Positions 12,153 through 21,720 are shown, counted from the first letter of the stretch. The stretch is 64,000 nt of DNA from Stella humosa (GCF_006738645.1 NZ_AP019700.1:2492001-2556000), one strand, 5' to 3'. Numbers and translations: made by a program. The notes: generated by a model not told the origin, from the sequence alone.

Positions 12153-13691
12153 ATGGGGCCATTACAACTCGCAAAGATTCTCGGGATCGTGGCCGTTCCG
12201 GCCGTGGCGATCGGCGCCGGCGTGGCGTTCTGGCCGGCAAAGCCGGTGCCCGCGCCCCAGGCGCCCGCGGTGACGGCGACGCCGCCGCCGGCCGTTGCCA
12301 GCACCCCGCCGCCACCGGCCGCGGCTCCGCCCCAGGCGGCCGTCGCATCGCCCCAGGCGGCCGTCGCATCGCCCCAGGCGGTCGCCATACCGACGCCGAC
12401 CGCGGTGCCGCCGCCCCCGGTGTCCGCCGCATCGGCACCGACGGTCGTGGCACCGCCCGCCGCCCAGCCCGGTCGCCCGGCCGCCGCCAGCCCGCCGCCA
12501 ACTAGTCCACCCCGCGCAGCCCGGTCGCCTCGACAGCGTCGAGCCCGCCCCTCCGGCGGCGGCATCCACGCCGCCGCCGCTCGCCCCATCGGTGGCGCTC
12601 ATGCGCCCGCCGGCAGAGCCCGCACCGACCGCCAGCGCGCCACCACGTCCGGCGCCCGGGCCCGCAACCCGTCCGAGCCCGGCAGCGACCCCGGCATTGC
12701 CCGACCCGCGGCCTCCGGCCGCGGTGCGGGAAGAGGCGGCACGGCCGCGGCCTGCCTTCGCCGCCCCCAGCTTCGACATCGTGCGAGTCGACCCCAAGGG
12801 CTCCGCCGTCATGGCCGGCAGGGCGGCACCCGGGGCCACGGTCACCATCCTCAATTCCGGCCGGGCCATCGGTACCACGGTCGCCAATTCCCGCGGCGAG
12901 TGGGTGTTCCTGCCGTCCGCCGCCCTGCCACCCGGCTCGCATTCCTTCAGCCTGTCGGCCAGCCTCGCCACCGACCGCAAGGACGGCGACCAGGTGGTGG
13001 TGGTCGCGGTCGACCGGCCGCCGACGCGCGCCAGCGGCCAGGCACCGAGCGAGCCGCTGGTCGTGCTGAGCAGCCGGACTGGAGAGGCCCCGTCGCGCCC
13101 GCTGCAGGTGCCCGAGGCAGCGGCGACGGCAGCGCAGCCGGCCGCCGTCGCAGCCCTGCCGACCGCCCCGCCGCCACCCCGGCACCGGCGTCCCGTCCCG
13201 CCGGCACGCCCGGCCATGCGGCGCCGACGACGCCGGCTCCCCGGCCGGGCGGTCCACCGACCGTCGATGCCATCGACTATGGCGACAAGGGGCAGGTGCG
13301 CTTCAGCGGCCGTTCCGACGCGGGTGCCACCGTGCGGCTCTACCTCGACAACAAGCCCATCGGCGAGGCGGTGACCGATGGCAACCGCAACTGGCAGCAC
13401 ACGCCGCCGGCCGACATCGCGCCCGGCAATTACGAGCTGCGGGTCGATCGCGTGGCGCCGGATGGGCGGGTGGCCGGCCGCGTCTCCATTCCCTTCCAGC
13501 GCACCACCGTGCCGGTGGCCGAACTGTCGGAGGGGACGGTGGTGGTCCAGCCGGGCAACAGCCTGTGGCGGATCGCGCGCAACGAGTATGGCCGCGGCGT
13601 GCGCTACACCATCATCTACCGCGCCAACCGCGACAGCATCCGCAACCCGGCCCTGATCTATCCGGGCCAGGTCTTCTCGGTGCCGAAATAG
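12153..13691 (+). pseudogene. LysM/Ig-like envelope protein, interrupted by two compensating frameshifts
   Basis: Predicted envelope protein: N-terminal membrane anchor (ATG 12153, LAKILGIVAVPAVAIGAGVAF), long Pro/Ala linker, two Ig-like repeats and a C-terminal LysM domain (VVQPGNSLWRIARNEYGRG...LIYPGQVFSVPK) that should bind peptidoglycan. The gene reads in one frame from 12153 to about 12510, in the +1 frame to about 13165 (FDIVRVDPKGSAVMAGRAA is the first Ig-like repeat), then returns to the first frame for the second repeat and LysM. One extra C in the CCCC at 12510-12513 and one missing base near 13163-13170 would give a continuous 512-residue protein. Sequencing error and true decay are both possible. 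Confidence 0.75.
12333..12374 (+). repeat. 21-bp tandem duplication in the Pro/Ala linker
   Basis: Two identical 21-base units beginning CAGGCGGCCGTCGCATCGCC encode QAAVASP twice, followed by a partial third copy (CAGGCGGTCGCC). It lies in the low-complexity linker of the LysM protein gene and is a likely slippage site. Confidence 0.85.
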
Positions 13692-13700
13692 CGGCACCCG

Positions 13701-13716
13701 GCCGGTAGCTACCGGC
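13701..13716. terminator. Short palindrome between convergent LysM and TPR genes
   Basis: Perfect 16-base palindrome GCCGGTAGCTACCGGC located 10 bases after the LysM gene stop and including the stop codon of the opposing TPR gene. It has no T-run, so a terminator role is only suggested by position. Confidence 0.35.
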
Positions 13717-15811
13717 GGAGCGCGTGCAGGTCCCTGGCGACCCGGCCGATCATCTCGCCCCAGTCGCGATCGGCCTGTTGGCGATAAAGCCGCATGGTCG
13801 GATACCACGGCGTATCCGACCGGCCCAGCAGCCAGTACCAGAACAGGCCGCGACCGCTGGTCAGCATAGTCCAGGTCGGAATGCCGAGTGCCGCCGACAG
13901 GTGGGCGCCGGTATTGCTGATGCTGATGACCAGGTCGAGGGCGGCGAGCTGGGCGGCGGCACCGTCATAGTCGGTCAGCGGATCGATCTCGGGATCGACC
14001 AGGATCGGCACCCCGGTCGCCCGCGTCACCGCCTCGATCTCGTCGCGATGGTCGCCGTACTGGACGCTGACGAAGCGGCAGCCGGGGGTGCGCAGGATCG
14101 GCTCCCACGCCGCCAGCCCGACGCTCTTTTCGTCGCCGATGGTCGGATGGCGGCTGTTCCAGGAGAGCCCGATCAGCAGGCGCCGGTCCTGGTAGCGCGC
14201 GCGCAGCGTGCGGGCGCGCGCCGCGTCGGCACGCAGGTGGGCGATGGGTTCGCGGGGCAGGCTGTCGGGTCCTGCATGCAGCCGGCCAAGCAGGCTGCCG
14301 GTCGGGCATTGCAGGTCGGCTGCCCTGGTCGAGGGGTGCGGCGGGTCGCTGCGCGGCACGACCTCGATGGCGGGGAAGGCATCGGCGAACAGGCGGACCA
14401 GGCGCCGGTCGCATTCCAGCGTCACCTTGCCGCCGGCCGCCGCCGCCGTGGCGATCAGCCGGCCATACATGATCTCGTCGCCCGGCCCGTGATCGCCCCA
14501 GATCAGCAGGTGCCTCCCGGCCAGCGGCCGGCCGTTCCATAGCGGCTGCGCGAAGGGGCGGCGCCATTTATCGAACCGTGGCAGATCCCAGCGGCGGTCG
14601 AACCCGACCTGTCCCTCGCGGAACTTGCCCTGGGACAACTGCAGCCAGCCCAGGCTGAACTGTGCCTCGACGAAGGTCGGGCGAATTTCGATTGCCGCCC
14701 GGAACTTGCGTTCGGCCCCGGCAAGGTCGCCCGCCACCGATGCGATCGTGCCGACCACGTGCAGCGCATCGGCATTGCGCGGCGCCAGGGCGATCGCGCG
14801 CTCGGCCAGCGGGCTGGCGGCGGCGAGGTCGCCCAGTTCCATCAGCACCAGGGCGAGGTTGGTCATCGCCTGGACGTCGTCGGGCTGGTGGACCAGCAGG
14901 CGGCGATAGGCGTCGGCGGCCTCGGTCCGGCGCTCGAGCTGCCGCAGCGCATTGCCCAGATGCAGCAGCGCCTCGTGATGGTCGGGCCGGAAGGCGAGTG
15001 CTGCCTCGGCCGCGGCCAGCGCGTCGGCGGCCCGGCCGGAATCGAGCAGGGTGGCGGCGAGCGCCACGCGCAGCCGCACCGATTCCGGAATCTTCTCGAT
15101 GCCCTCGCGCGCGGCGTGGATCGCCTGTTCGGTACGGCCCATGGCGCGCAGGATGCCGATCGTCGACAGGCGCACGTCGTCGCGCGTCGGCGCCAGGGCG
15201 ATCGCCTCGCGGAAGGCGCGCAAGGCCGCGTCGGCCTGGCCGTCATGGCGCAGCGTGGCAGCATAGTTGACCAGGAACTCGACCCGCTTGGGCTCCAGTG
15301 CCATGGCCTGGCGCAGGGCATGGGCGGCGGCGTCGTTGCGGTCCTGGCTGCGCAGGAAGATGCCGTAGTTGTTGTGGAGGGCGGCATCGTCCGGGGCCAG
15401 GTGCAGTGCCCGGCGATAGGCGGCCTCGGCGGCGGCCAGGTTGCCGGCGCGCTCCTCGATGAGCGCGCTGCGGCGCCAGATGACCGGGTTCTCGGGCTCC
15501 TCGGCGATCGCCTCGGCGATCAGGGCGGCCGCCCGGGTGAAGTCGCGGCGCAGCAGGCAGGTCGCGGCCTGATCGCTCTTGGCGTCGGCCGGCAGCGGCC
15601 CGAGGGCGGCCGCCCGCGCCATCGCCGCCTCTGCCTCGGCCGGCTTCGCCTGGGAAACCATCGCCTTGGCCAGCAGCAGCCAGGCGACCTGGCTGCCGGG
15701 ATGGGCGCCGGCCAGCGCGGTCGCCCGCTCGGCCGCAGCCGCATGCTCGGTGCGGGCGATGTGCCCGCGAATGGCGGCCAGTTCGGCTGCCGGCGGCGGG
15801 GGCGTGGTCAC
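13709..15811 (-). CDS. TPR-repeat protein with glycosyltransferase-9-like C-terminal domain
   Basis: Roughly the first 400 residues are degenerate tetratricopeptide repeats (for example NPVIWRRSALIEERAGNLAAAEAAYRRAL and successive 34-residue units). The C-terminal part resembles the heptosyltransferase-like domain often fused to TPRs: LIWGDHGPGDEIMYGRLI, LIGLSWNSRHP and VISISNTGAHLSAALGIPTW. Such fusions are seen in glycan-modification and flagellin- or surface-glycosylation contexts, but the substrate here is unknown. I chose GTG 15811, which overlaps the stop of the RraA-like gene (GTGA), implying translational coupling; 700 residues. A longer upstream frame would overlap that gene out of phase. 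Confidence 0.82.
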   Translation of the reverse strand: MTTPPPPAAELAAIRGHIARTEHAAAAERATALAGAHPGSQVAWLLLAKAMVSQAKPAEAEAAMARAAALGPLPADAKSDQAATCLLRRDFTRAAALIAEAIAEEPENPVIWRRSALIEERAGNLAAAEAAYRRALHLAPDDAALHNNYGIFLRSQDRNDAAAHALRQAMALEPKRVEFLVNYAATLRHDGQADAALRAFREAIALAPTRDDVRLSTIGILRAMGRTEQAIHAAREGIEKIPESVRLRVALAATLLDSGRAADALAAAEAALAFRPDHHEALLHLGNALRQLERRTEAADAYRRLLVHQPDDVQAMTNLALVLMELGDLAAASPLAERAIALAPRNADALHVVGTIASVAGDLAGAERKFRAAIEIRPTFVEAQFSLGWLQLSQGKFREGQVGFDRRWDLPRFDKWRRPFAQPLWNGRPLAGRHLLIWGDHGPGDEIMYGRLIATAAAAGGKVTLECDRRLVRLFADAFPAIEVVPRSDPPHPSTRAADLQCPTGSLLGRLHAGPDSLPREPIAHLRADAARARTLRARYQDRRLLIGLSWNSRHPTIGDEKSVGLAAWEPILRTPGCRFVSVQYGDHRDEIEAVTRATGVPILVDPEIDPLTDYDGAAAQLAALDLVISISNTGAHLSAALGIPTWTMLTSGRGLFWYWLLGRSDTPWYPTMRLYRQQADRDWGEMIGRVARDLHALRR

Positions 15812-16473
15812 AGGATGCCGTGGCGCGCGAACACGTCGGCCAGCTTCATGCCTGCCTGCAACTCGGCCCGGGTGCGGTCCTCGCCCTCGACTTTCTCCAG
15901 GGCCAGTTCGAGGCATTGCTGCTCGATCTCGACCGGGATCACCACGATGCCGTCCGCGTCGCCCACCACCAGGTCGCCGCTGCGGATATGCACGCCAGCA
16001 CAGGATACCGGCACGTCGATGGCGATCACCTTGCCGCGCCCCTTGGAATCGAGCGGGCCGATGCCGCCATGGAACACGGGGAAGCCGAGCGCCCGGATCT
16101 GCTTGATGTCGCGCACCAGCCCATCGGTGACGCAGCCGACCGCCCCCCTGGCCATGGACGCCGTGGTCAGCAGTTCGCCCCAGGGGGCGATGCGCGGGCT
16201 GCCCTGGCAGGCCAGCACCGGGATCTCGCCCGGTGCCAGGTCGTCGATCAGCGCGATCTCCAACTCGTAGGGATTTTCCCCGGGCGTGACCGAATAGACC
16301 TCGGAATAGAGACCCGTCCGGGCACGGCCGAACATCACCAGCGCCTCGTCCAGCGGCCGGACGTTCGGCCGGAATGCCTGGTTCGTGTGGCCCATGCCGT
16401 CCAGCGTATCGGACAGGACGGCAGTGAAGAGCCGCTCGCGGGCGCGGGCGAGCAGGGCATCGTCGGCACGCAT
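15808..16473 (-). CDS. RraA/HMG-aldolase family protein
   Basis: Member of the RraA family (221 residues), which includes 4-hydroxy-4-methyl-2-oxoglutarate aldolase/oxaloacetate decarboxylase as well as RNase E inhibitors. The motif block PWGELLTTASMARGAVGCVTDG followed by VRDIKQIRALGFPVF carries the Gly, Arg and Asp residues that bind substrate and metal in aldolase members. The preceding genes are a complete tricarboxylate transporter, which favours the aldolase/decarboxylase role on an imported branched or hydroxylated dicarboxylate. It overlaps the following TPR gene by four bases. Confidence 0.85.
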   Translation of the reverse strand: MRADDALLARARERLFTAVLSDTLDGMGHTNQAFRPNVRPLDEALVMFGRARTGLYSEVYSVTPGENPYELEIALIDDLAPGEIPVLACQGSPRIAPWGELLTTASMARGAVGCVTDGLVRDIKQIRALGFPVFHGGIGPLDSKGRGKVIAIDVPVSCAGVHIRSGDLVVGDADGIVVIPVEIEQQCLELALEKVEGEDRTRAELQAGMKLADVFARHGIL

Positions 16474-16519
16474 CGGTCGGGCTCTCCCAGGGCTGCGCGA
16501 TTCGCGCGGGTGATGATGG

Positions 16520-18013
16520 TCAGGCGGCGGGAGCCTGCCACCGACGCATGGTCCGCATCAAGAACGGCGCGAACCACACCAGCAGGGTGACGACGCCCAG
16601 CGTGGCCGAGATCGGCCGGCTGAAGAAGCCGAGCGGGTCGCCGTCGGCCTTGATCATCGAACTCACGAACGTCTCCTCCAGCACGGAACCCAGCACCATG
16701 CCGAGGATCGCGGGGGCGACCGGGATGCCGTTGCTCTCCATGAAGTAGGCGAGGATGCCGAAGCACAGCATCAGGGTGACGCCGAAGGCCGTGTTGTTGA
16801 TGGCAAAGGCGCCGACGATGCAGAACATCAGGATGATCGGCATGAGGATCTCGCGCGGCGCGCGCAGGATCTGCTTGGCTGCCTTGATCGCGGCCCAGCC
16901 GAAGGGAATCATCATGATGTTGGCGATGAAGAAGACGATGAAGACCGCATAGAGTTGGGGTGCATTGTTCATGAAGATCGTCGGGCCGGGATTCATCCCC
17001 TTCATGTAGAGCACGCCGATGACGATGGCCGTGATCGAATCGCCTGGAATGCCGAATACCAATGCCGGTATCCATGCGCCACTGACGGCGGCGTTGTTCG
17101 AGGCGCCGCTCTCGACGATACCTTCAGGATATCCTGTACCGAATTTCTCCGGAGTCTTGGAGAATTTCTTGCTCATCGCATAGGAGATCCAGGCGGCGAT
17201 GTCGGCGCCGGCGCCGGGCAGGGCGCCGATGAGCGTGCCGACGATGCTGCCGCGCAGCAGCGGCACCTTGTAGGTGCGCGTCATGCGGCCCATGCCGGTG
17301 AAGATGTTGCCGATGGAACCCTGCACGTTGAAGGGCTTGGCATCCGGTGCTGCGGCCCAGCGGATCACCTCGGACACGGCGAACATGCCGATCATGGCGG
17401 GGATGAAGCTGATGCCACCCATCAACTCGACCGACCCGAAGGTGAGGCGCGGGTGGCCGGCCGGATTGTCGAGGCCGACCAGCGACACGGTCAGGCCGAT
17501 GAAGAGCGAGATGAGCCCTTTCAGCGGGTCGCCCGTGGAGATGAAGACCGCACAGGTCAGACCCATCGCCACCAGCCAGAAATACTCGAAGCTGGAGAAT
17601 TTCAGGGCGACTTCGGCCAGCGAGGGCGCGGCCAGGACCAGCACGATCGAGCCGAAGATGCCGCCCAGGGCCGAGAATACGAGGCCGGCGCCCAGCGCCT
17701 GCTCTGCCAAGCCCTTGCGGGTCATGGCATAGGCTTCGTCGGTATAGGCGGCCGAGGCGGGCGTGCCGGGAATACGCACGAGGCAGCCCGGGATGTCGCC
17801 CGAGAAGATCGCCATGGCGGTCGCCGTGACGATGGCGGCGATGGCCGGCACCGGCTCCATGAAGAAGGTGACGGGCACCAGCAGCGCCGTCGCCATCGTC
17901 GCCGTCAGGCCGGGAACGGCCCCCACGAACAGGCCGAAGGCGGCCGAGCAGGCGATGACCAGGATGACGTAGGGATCGAATACGAGCCCGAAGGCGGTCA
18001 GGAGTGCGTCCAC
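16520..18013 (-). CDS. TctA-family large permease subunit (second system)
   Basis: Multi-spanning permease, 497 residues, second TTT system. Hallmarks: LFVGAVPGLTATMATALLVP near the N-terminus, FSGDIPGCLVRIPGTPASAAYTDE, the second-half motif GTLIGALPGAGADIAAW and ESGASNNAAVSGAWIPALVFG. Translation begins at GTG 18013, seven bases after the TctB-like stop. It differs clearly from the first TctA in this window, so the two systems probably carry different substrates. The downstream RraA-like gene begins 46 bases after its stop and may process the imported acid. Confidence 0.95.
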   Translation of the reverse strand: MDALLTAFGLVFDPYVILVIACSAAFGLFVGAVPGLTATMATALLVPVTFFMEPVPAIAAIVTATAMAIFSGDIPGCLVRIPGTPASAAYTDEAYAMTRKGLAEQALGAGLVFSALGGIFGSIVLVLAAPSLAEVALKFSSFEYFWLVAMGLTCAVFISTGDPLKGLISLFIGLTVSLVGLDNPAGHPRLTFGSVELMGGISFIPAMIGMFAVSEVIRWAAAPDAKPFNVQGSIGNIFTGMGRMTRTYKVPLLRGSIVGTLIGALPGAGADIAAWISYAMSKKFSKTPEKFGTGYPEGIVESGASNNAAVSGAWIPALVFGIPGDSITAIVIGVLYMKGMNPGPTIFMNNAPQLYAVFIVFFIANIMMIPFGWAAIKAAKQILRAPREILMPIILMFCIVGAFAINNTAFGVTLMLCFGILAYFMESNGIPVAPAILGMVLGSVLEETFVSSMIKADGDPLGFFSRPISATLGVVTLLVWFAPFLMRTMRRWQAPAA

Positions 18014-18020
18014 GGCCGGG

Positions 18021-18494
18021 TCACCAGGCGATCGGGGTAAGGATGCCCCACGGCAGCGGCACCCGCAGGAGCGAGTAGAAGGCGAAGTGGATCATCACCG
18101 AGCCGACAACGGCCACGACGATGGCCGTGACCCAGCCCACCCGCTGGCTGCGGAACAGGGCCAGCAGCACGAGCGGGGCCACGATCAGGAAACCCAGCCA
18201 GTCCGATGCCAGCAGGTAGAAGACGACGCCGCCCAGCACGATGGCGACGGCTCGGGCGCCGCGCGGGTCGAACAGTCCGTCCTCGATTTCCACCAAGGCC
18301 TGGCGGCGGCCTGCGGCCAGGCCGCGGATCGTCAGGATCAGCGCGGTGATACCCAGTCCGGCGCCGACCAGGGTGGGGAATACGCCCGGGCCGAACTGCT
18401 GGCCCTGCATGGCCGGCAACGTCTGGGCATAGACGAGAAGGGCCAGTGCTCCGATGAGGAGCACCAGCCCTACGATCGCGTCGTGGAAACGCAT
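18021..18494 (-). CDS. TctB-family small membrane subunit (second system)
   Basis: 157-residue membrane protein with four hydrophobic segments (HDAIVGLVLLIGALALL at the N-terminus, then around residues 38-58, 83-100 and 105-145). The FGPGVFPTLVGAGLG sequence after the first helix is typical of TctB. It lies between the receptor (31 bases upstream) and the TctA permease (7 bases downstream) in one minus-strand operon. Confidence 0.88.
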   Translation of the reverse strand: MRFHDAIVGLVLLIGALALLVYAQTLPAMQGQQFGPGVFPTLVGAGLGITALILTIRGLAAGRRQALVEIEDGLFDPRGARAVAIVLGGVVFYLLASDWLGFLIVAPLVLLALFRSQRVGWVTAIVVAVVGSVMIHFAFYSLLRVPLPWGILTPIAW

Positions 18495-18525
18495 CGGACG
18501 GAGATGGCCGAGGAGGAACCTGCCT

Positions 18526-19500
18526 TCAGTTCGTCTTGGCCAGGCCGACCGCCTTCATCACGGCGCCCAGGTCCTCGTTCGACTTGGTGAGGAAGGCCGT
18601 AGCCTCCGCCCCCTCGGACCACAGCAGGCCGAAGCCCTGCTTGGCCATGAAGTCGCGGAACTCCTTGCTCTCGTGCGCCTTCTTCAGGGCCGGCAGCAGC
18701 CGGTCCATCACTTCCTTGGGCAGGCCCTTGGGGCCGACCACGGCCCGCCATGCCGCCATGTTCCAGTCGATGCCGGTCGCTTCCTTCAGCGTCGGCACAT
18801 CCGGGTAGGCCGGGTTGCGCTTGCTATCCATGATCGCCAGCGAGCGGACCTTGCCGGCATCCAGCATGGCGCGCGCTTCGGGAATGGAGCAGGGGACGAT
18901 CTGGACGCCGCCAGCGACCATGTCCTGGAGACCCGATGCCGCACCCTGGCTCGGAACCCATGGTGCCGCGTTCGGCTCGATCCCGGCACCCTTCAGCATG
19001 CCGGCGATTGCCAGATGCCAGATGCCGCCCTGGCCGGTGCCCGAAGACTTCAGCTTGCCGGGGCTGGCCTTTACCGCGTCCAGCAGGTCCTTGATCGTCT
19101 TGTAGGGCGCATCGGTCGCGACCTGGACGCCGGCCGGGTCGTTGTTGTAGATAGCGACCGGCGTATAGGACTGGTGGGTGAGCTGCGTCAGGCCCTGCCA
19201 GTGCATCATGTTGATTTCGACCGTCATGATGCCCAGCGTGTAGCCGTCGGGCGCGGCCGTCGCGATGGCCGTGTGGCCGACGACGCCGCTGCCGCCGGTG
19301 CGGTTCACGACGTTGACGGGCTGGCCAAGCTCTTTCTCCAACAGACTGCCGATGACGCGGGCGGTCGCATCGGTGCCGCCGCCGGCGCCCCACGGGACGA
19401 TCAGCGTGATCGGCCGGGTCGGCCATGCGGCTGCCGCCGTGCCGGCGAAGGCGACCATGGCCGTGCCGGCCGCGAGGGCTAGGAGCGTTCTGCGGTTCAT
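18526..19500 (-). CDS. TctC/Bug-family substrate-binding protein (second system)
   Basis: Periplasmic receptor opening the second TTT operon, 324 residues. Signal peptide: MNRRTLLALAAGTAMVAFAG with AAA-AWP cleavage near residue 26. Family signature WPTRPITLIVPWGAGGGTD follows. The ATG at 19500 is preceded by an AGGAGG-type site on the minus strand (CGACAGGAGGAACGCC). A longer start at 19533 adds a non-signal leader and was not chosen. The operon order C-B-A-RraA-TPR is unlike the first TTT operon and ties uptake to a possible aldolase. Confidence 0.93.
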   Translation of the reverse strand: MNRRTLLALAAGTAMVAFAGTAAAAWPTRPITLIVPWGAGGGTDATARVIGSLLEKELGQPVNVVNRTGGSGVVGHTAIATAAPDGYTLGIMTVEINMMHWQGLTQLTHQSYTPVAIYNNDPAGVQVATDAPYKTIKDLLDAVKASPGKLKSSGTGQGGIWHLAIAGMLKGAGIEPNAAPWVPSQGAASGLQDMVAGGVQIVPCSIPEARAMLDAGKVRSLAIMDSKRNPAYPDVPTLKEATGIDWNMAAWRAVVGPKGLPKEVMDRLLPALKKAHESKEFRDFMAKQGFGLLWSEGAEATAFLTKSNEDLGAVMKAVGLAKTN

Positions 19501-19674
19501 TCTGGCGTTCCTCCTGTCGGGGCCGATCCTCAAGCGGATCGTTGCCCGTATTCGTTGCGCGAGACCCTAACAGCACGTCGCCCGCGTGGGCAACGCTGCA
19601 TGAACGAGAGAGAAGCCGGAGCCCCGGAGGCAAGCCAGACCTTGCCCGGTACCGGCCGGAGACGAGGTAGAGAC

Positions 19675-21135
19675 ATGACTGCGAACCGCGATTCCATCGT
19701 CCCCCACAGCCAACGTCCCGGGATATCCGCCACGGCCGTCGAGGTACGCGCGCTGCTGGCGCTGGCAGCGCCGCTGACGCTGACCAACCTGGCCCAGATC
19801 GCCATCATGACGACCGACGTGGTGATGATCGGCACCCTGGGGCCGCATGCCCTGGCGGCCTCGGCGCTGGGCAGCGCCCTCATGTTCACGCTGTGGATGT
19901 TCGGAGTCGGCGTCGTCACGGCGGTCGCCCCCTTCGTGGCGCAGGCGCGCGGCAGGGGCCGAGACATCCAGGGCGAAAGCCGGCGGACGTTCCAGCAGGG
20001 CCTTTGGGCCGCCACCATCGTGGCGCTGCCCTGCGTCGGGCTGCTGATGCTGGCCGGGCCGCTGCTGCTGGCGATGGGGCAGGAGCCGACGCTGGTCGCC
20101 GATACCGAGATCTATCTGCAATCGCTGATGTGGTGTCTGCCTCCCTCGCTGTGGTTCATCACCATGCGGACCTTCCTTTCGGCGATCGAGCGCACGCGGC
20201 CCGCCGTGCTGGTGACGATCGCGGCGATCTTCTTCAACGCCTTCGGCAATTGGGTCCTGATCCACGGTGAGTTGGGCTTCCCGGCGCTCGGCCTGTTGGG
20301 CGCCGGCCTGGCCTCGACGCTGGCCTGCCTGTTCATGGCCGTGGCGCTGGGAGTCGTGTTCCTGGTCGAGCCGGGACTGCGCCGCTACCGCGTCTGGGCC
20401 GGCTTCGGGCGCCGGGATTGGGCGCGGCTGCGCGACTTGCTGGCCGTCGGCGTGCCGATCGGCGCCATGATGACGCTGGAATGCGCGCTGTTCTCGGGCG
20501 CCACGCTGGCGATGGGCCTGATCGGGGCCGAGGCGGTGGCGGCCCACCAGATCGCCCTGCAATGCGCCTCGGTCACTTTCATGATCCCGCTCGGCATTGG
20601 CCAGGCGGCGACCGTGCGGGTCGGTGTGGCGGCGGGACGCGGCGACGCCGGTGGCGTCGCCCGGGCCGGCTGGACGGCGCTGGTGCTCGGGGCGGGCATC
20701 ATGGCGACGGCCGCACTCGGCTTCCTGCTGCTGGCCGGGCCGATCATCGGCCTGTTCCTGGACAGCGCTCAGCCCGACGCGGCGGTGACGGTGGCCTATG
20801 CGATCGGGTTCCTGTTCTTTGCCGCCATCTTCCAGTTGGCCGATGGCGCCCAGGTGATCGCGGCTGGCGCCCTGCGCGGGCTGAAGGACACCCGCGTGCC
20901 GATGCTGATTGCCGGTGCGGGCTATTGGGGCGTCGGTGGCGTGCTGGGGCTGGTTCTGGCCTTCCCGCTCGGCTGGGGCGGCAACGGCATCTGGCTCGGC
21001 CTGACGCTGGGGCTGGCGGTCGTCGCCATCCTGCTGGTGCTGCGCTTTGCCGAGCGCACGCGGCGCAGCCGCCGGCTATCCGGGAATGATCTCGCCGGAC
21101 TGGGTGCGCAGCCGGTGGTGGTAGAGGTGCCATAG
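19675..21135 (+). CDS. MATE-family multidrug/metabolite exporter
   Basis: Twelve-helix exporter of the MATE family, about 486 residues from ATG 19675. Visible signatures: LLALAAPLTLTNLAQIAIMTTD in helix 1 with the conserved Pro, GALRGLKDTRVPM in the C-terminal half, and paired halves of six helices. These proteins export cationic drugs or metabolites using sodium or proton gradients. Earlier in-frame ATGs at 19555 and 19600 would add a charged leader; the chosen ATG has GAGG upstream. Its last 60 bases overlap the convergent DNA glycosylase gene. Confidence 0.93.
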   Translation: MTANRDSIVPHSQRPGISATAVEVRALLALAAPLTLTNLAQIAIMTTDVVMIGTLGPHALAASALGSALMFTLWMFGVGVVTAVAPFVAQARGRGRDIQGESRRTFQQGLWAATIVALPCVGLLMLAGPLLLAMGQEPTLVADTEIYLQSLMWCLPPSLWFITMRTFLSAIERTRPAVLVTIAAIFFNAFGNWVLIHGELGFPALGLLGAGLASTLACLFMAVALGVVFLVEPGLRRYRVWAGFGRRDWARLRDLLAVGVPIGAMMTLECALFSGATLAMGLIGAEAVAAHQIALQCASVTFMIPLGIGQAATVRVGVAAGRGDAGGVARAGWTALVLGAGIMATAALGFLLLAGPIIGLFLDSAQPDAAVTVAYAIGFLFFAAIFQLADGAQVIAAGALRGLKDTRVPMLIAGAGYWGVGGVLGLVLAFPLGWGGNGIWLGLTLGLAVVAILLVLRFAERTRRSRRLSGNDLAGLGAQPVVVEVP

Positions 21136-21720
21136 CAGCAGGGCAGCCGCACTGCGCCATGGCCGGAATTCCTCGCCCGCCTGGCGCAGCGCTTTGGCCG
21201 CCGGTCGCTCGGGCAGGCCGCGCAGCATCTGGTAGCCGGCCTGGATGGCGATGTCGTCGGCCGGCCACATGTCCGGCCGGCCGTGGGCGAAGAGCAGGTA
21301 GATCTCGGCCGTCCAGCGGCCGATTCCCTTGATGGCGACGAGGCTGCGGATGGCGGCCTCGTCGTCGATGGCGTCCAACCCGTCCAGGTCGACCGAGCCG
21401 TCCAGCAGCTTCGTGGCGAGGTCGCGGGCATAGACGGCCTTGGAACGGCTGAAACCCGCCCCGCGGATGGCCTCGTCCGACAGCCCGACCCATGCCGCGG
21501 GCGTCATCGGCGAGGCCAGCAGGGCCACCCGCTGCCAGATGGCGGCCGCCGCATAGGTCGAGACCTGCTGCCCGGTGATGATCTGCAGCAGCGTGCCGAA
21601 CCCCGCCGGCCGGCTGCGGGATCGGGGCAGGCCGGTCGCCGACACCAGCTCGGCCAGCGCGGGCTCGCGCTCGACCAGCCGCAGCAGCCCCTCGGCGATG
21701 GCGGGGGGGTGGTCGCTCAT
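21076..21720 (-). CDS. AlkA-like DNA-3-methyladenine glycosylase (HhH-GPD)
   Basis: Base-excision-repair glycosylase removing alkylated purines. The 214-residue protein contains the helix-hairpin-helix KGIGRWTAEIYLL (about 131-143) and the GPD-type loop WPADDIAIQAG, in which Asp155 or Asp156 is the probable catalytic residue. LLQIITGQQVST is the typical N-terminal HhH-GPD motif. Start ATG 21720 overlaps the RND gene stop as ATGA, so the glycosylase is translationally coupled to the efflux operon. The 3' end overlaps the convergent MATE gene by 60 bases. Confidence 0.92.
   Translation of the reverse strand: MSDHPPAIAEGLLRLVEREPALAELVSATGLPRSRSRPAGFGTLLQIITGQQVSTYAAAAIWQRVALLASPMTPAAWVGLSDEAIRGAGFSRSKAVYARDLATKLLDGSVDLDGLDAIDDEAAIRSLVAIKGIGRWTAEIYLLFAHGRPDMWPADDIAIQAGYQMLRGLPERPAAKALRQAGEEFRPWRSAAALLLWHLYHHRLRTQSGEIIPG

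Noticed and set aside
19540-19595. CGTTGCCC ... GGGCAACG inverted repeat upstream of the second tctC
   Set aside because: Arms are 40 bases apart, so it is weak as an operator or terminator and likely chance in GC-rich DNA.
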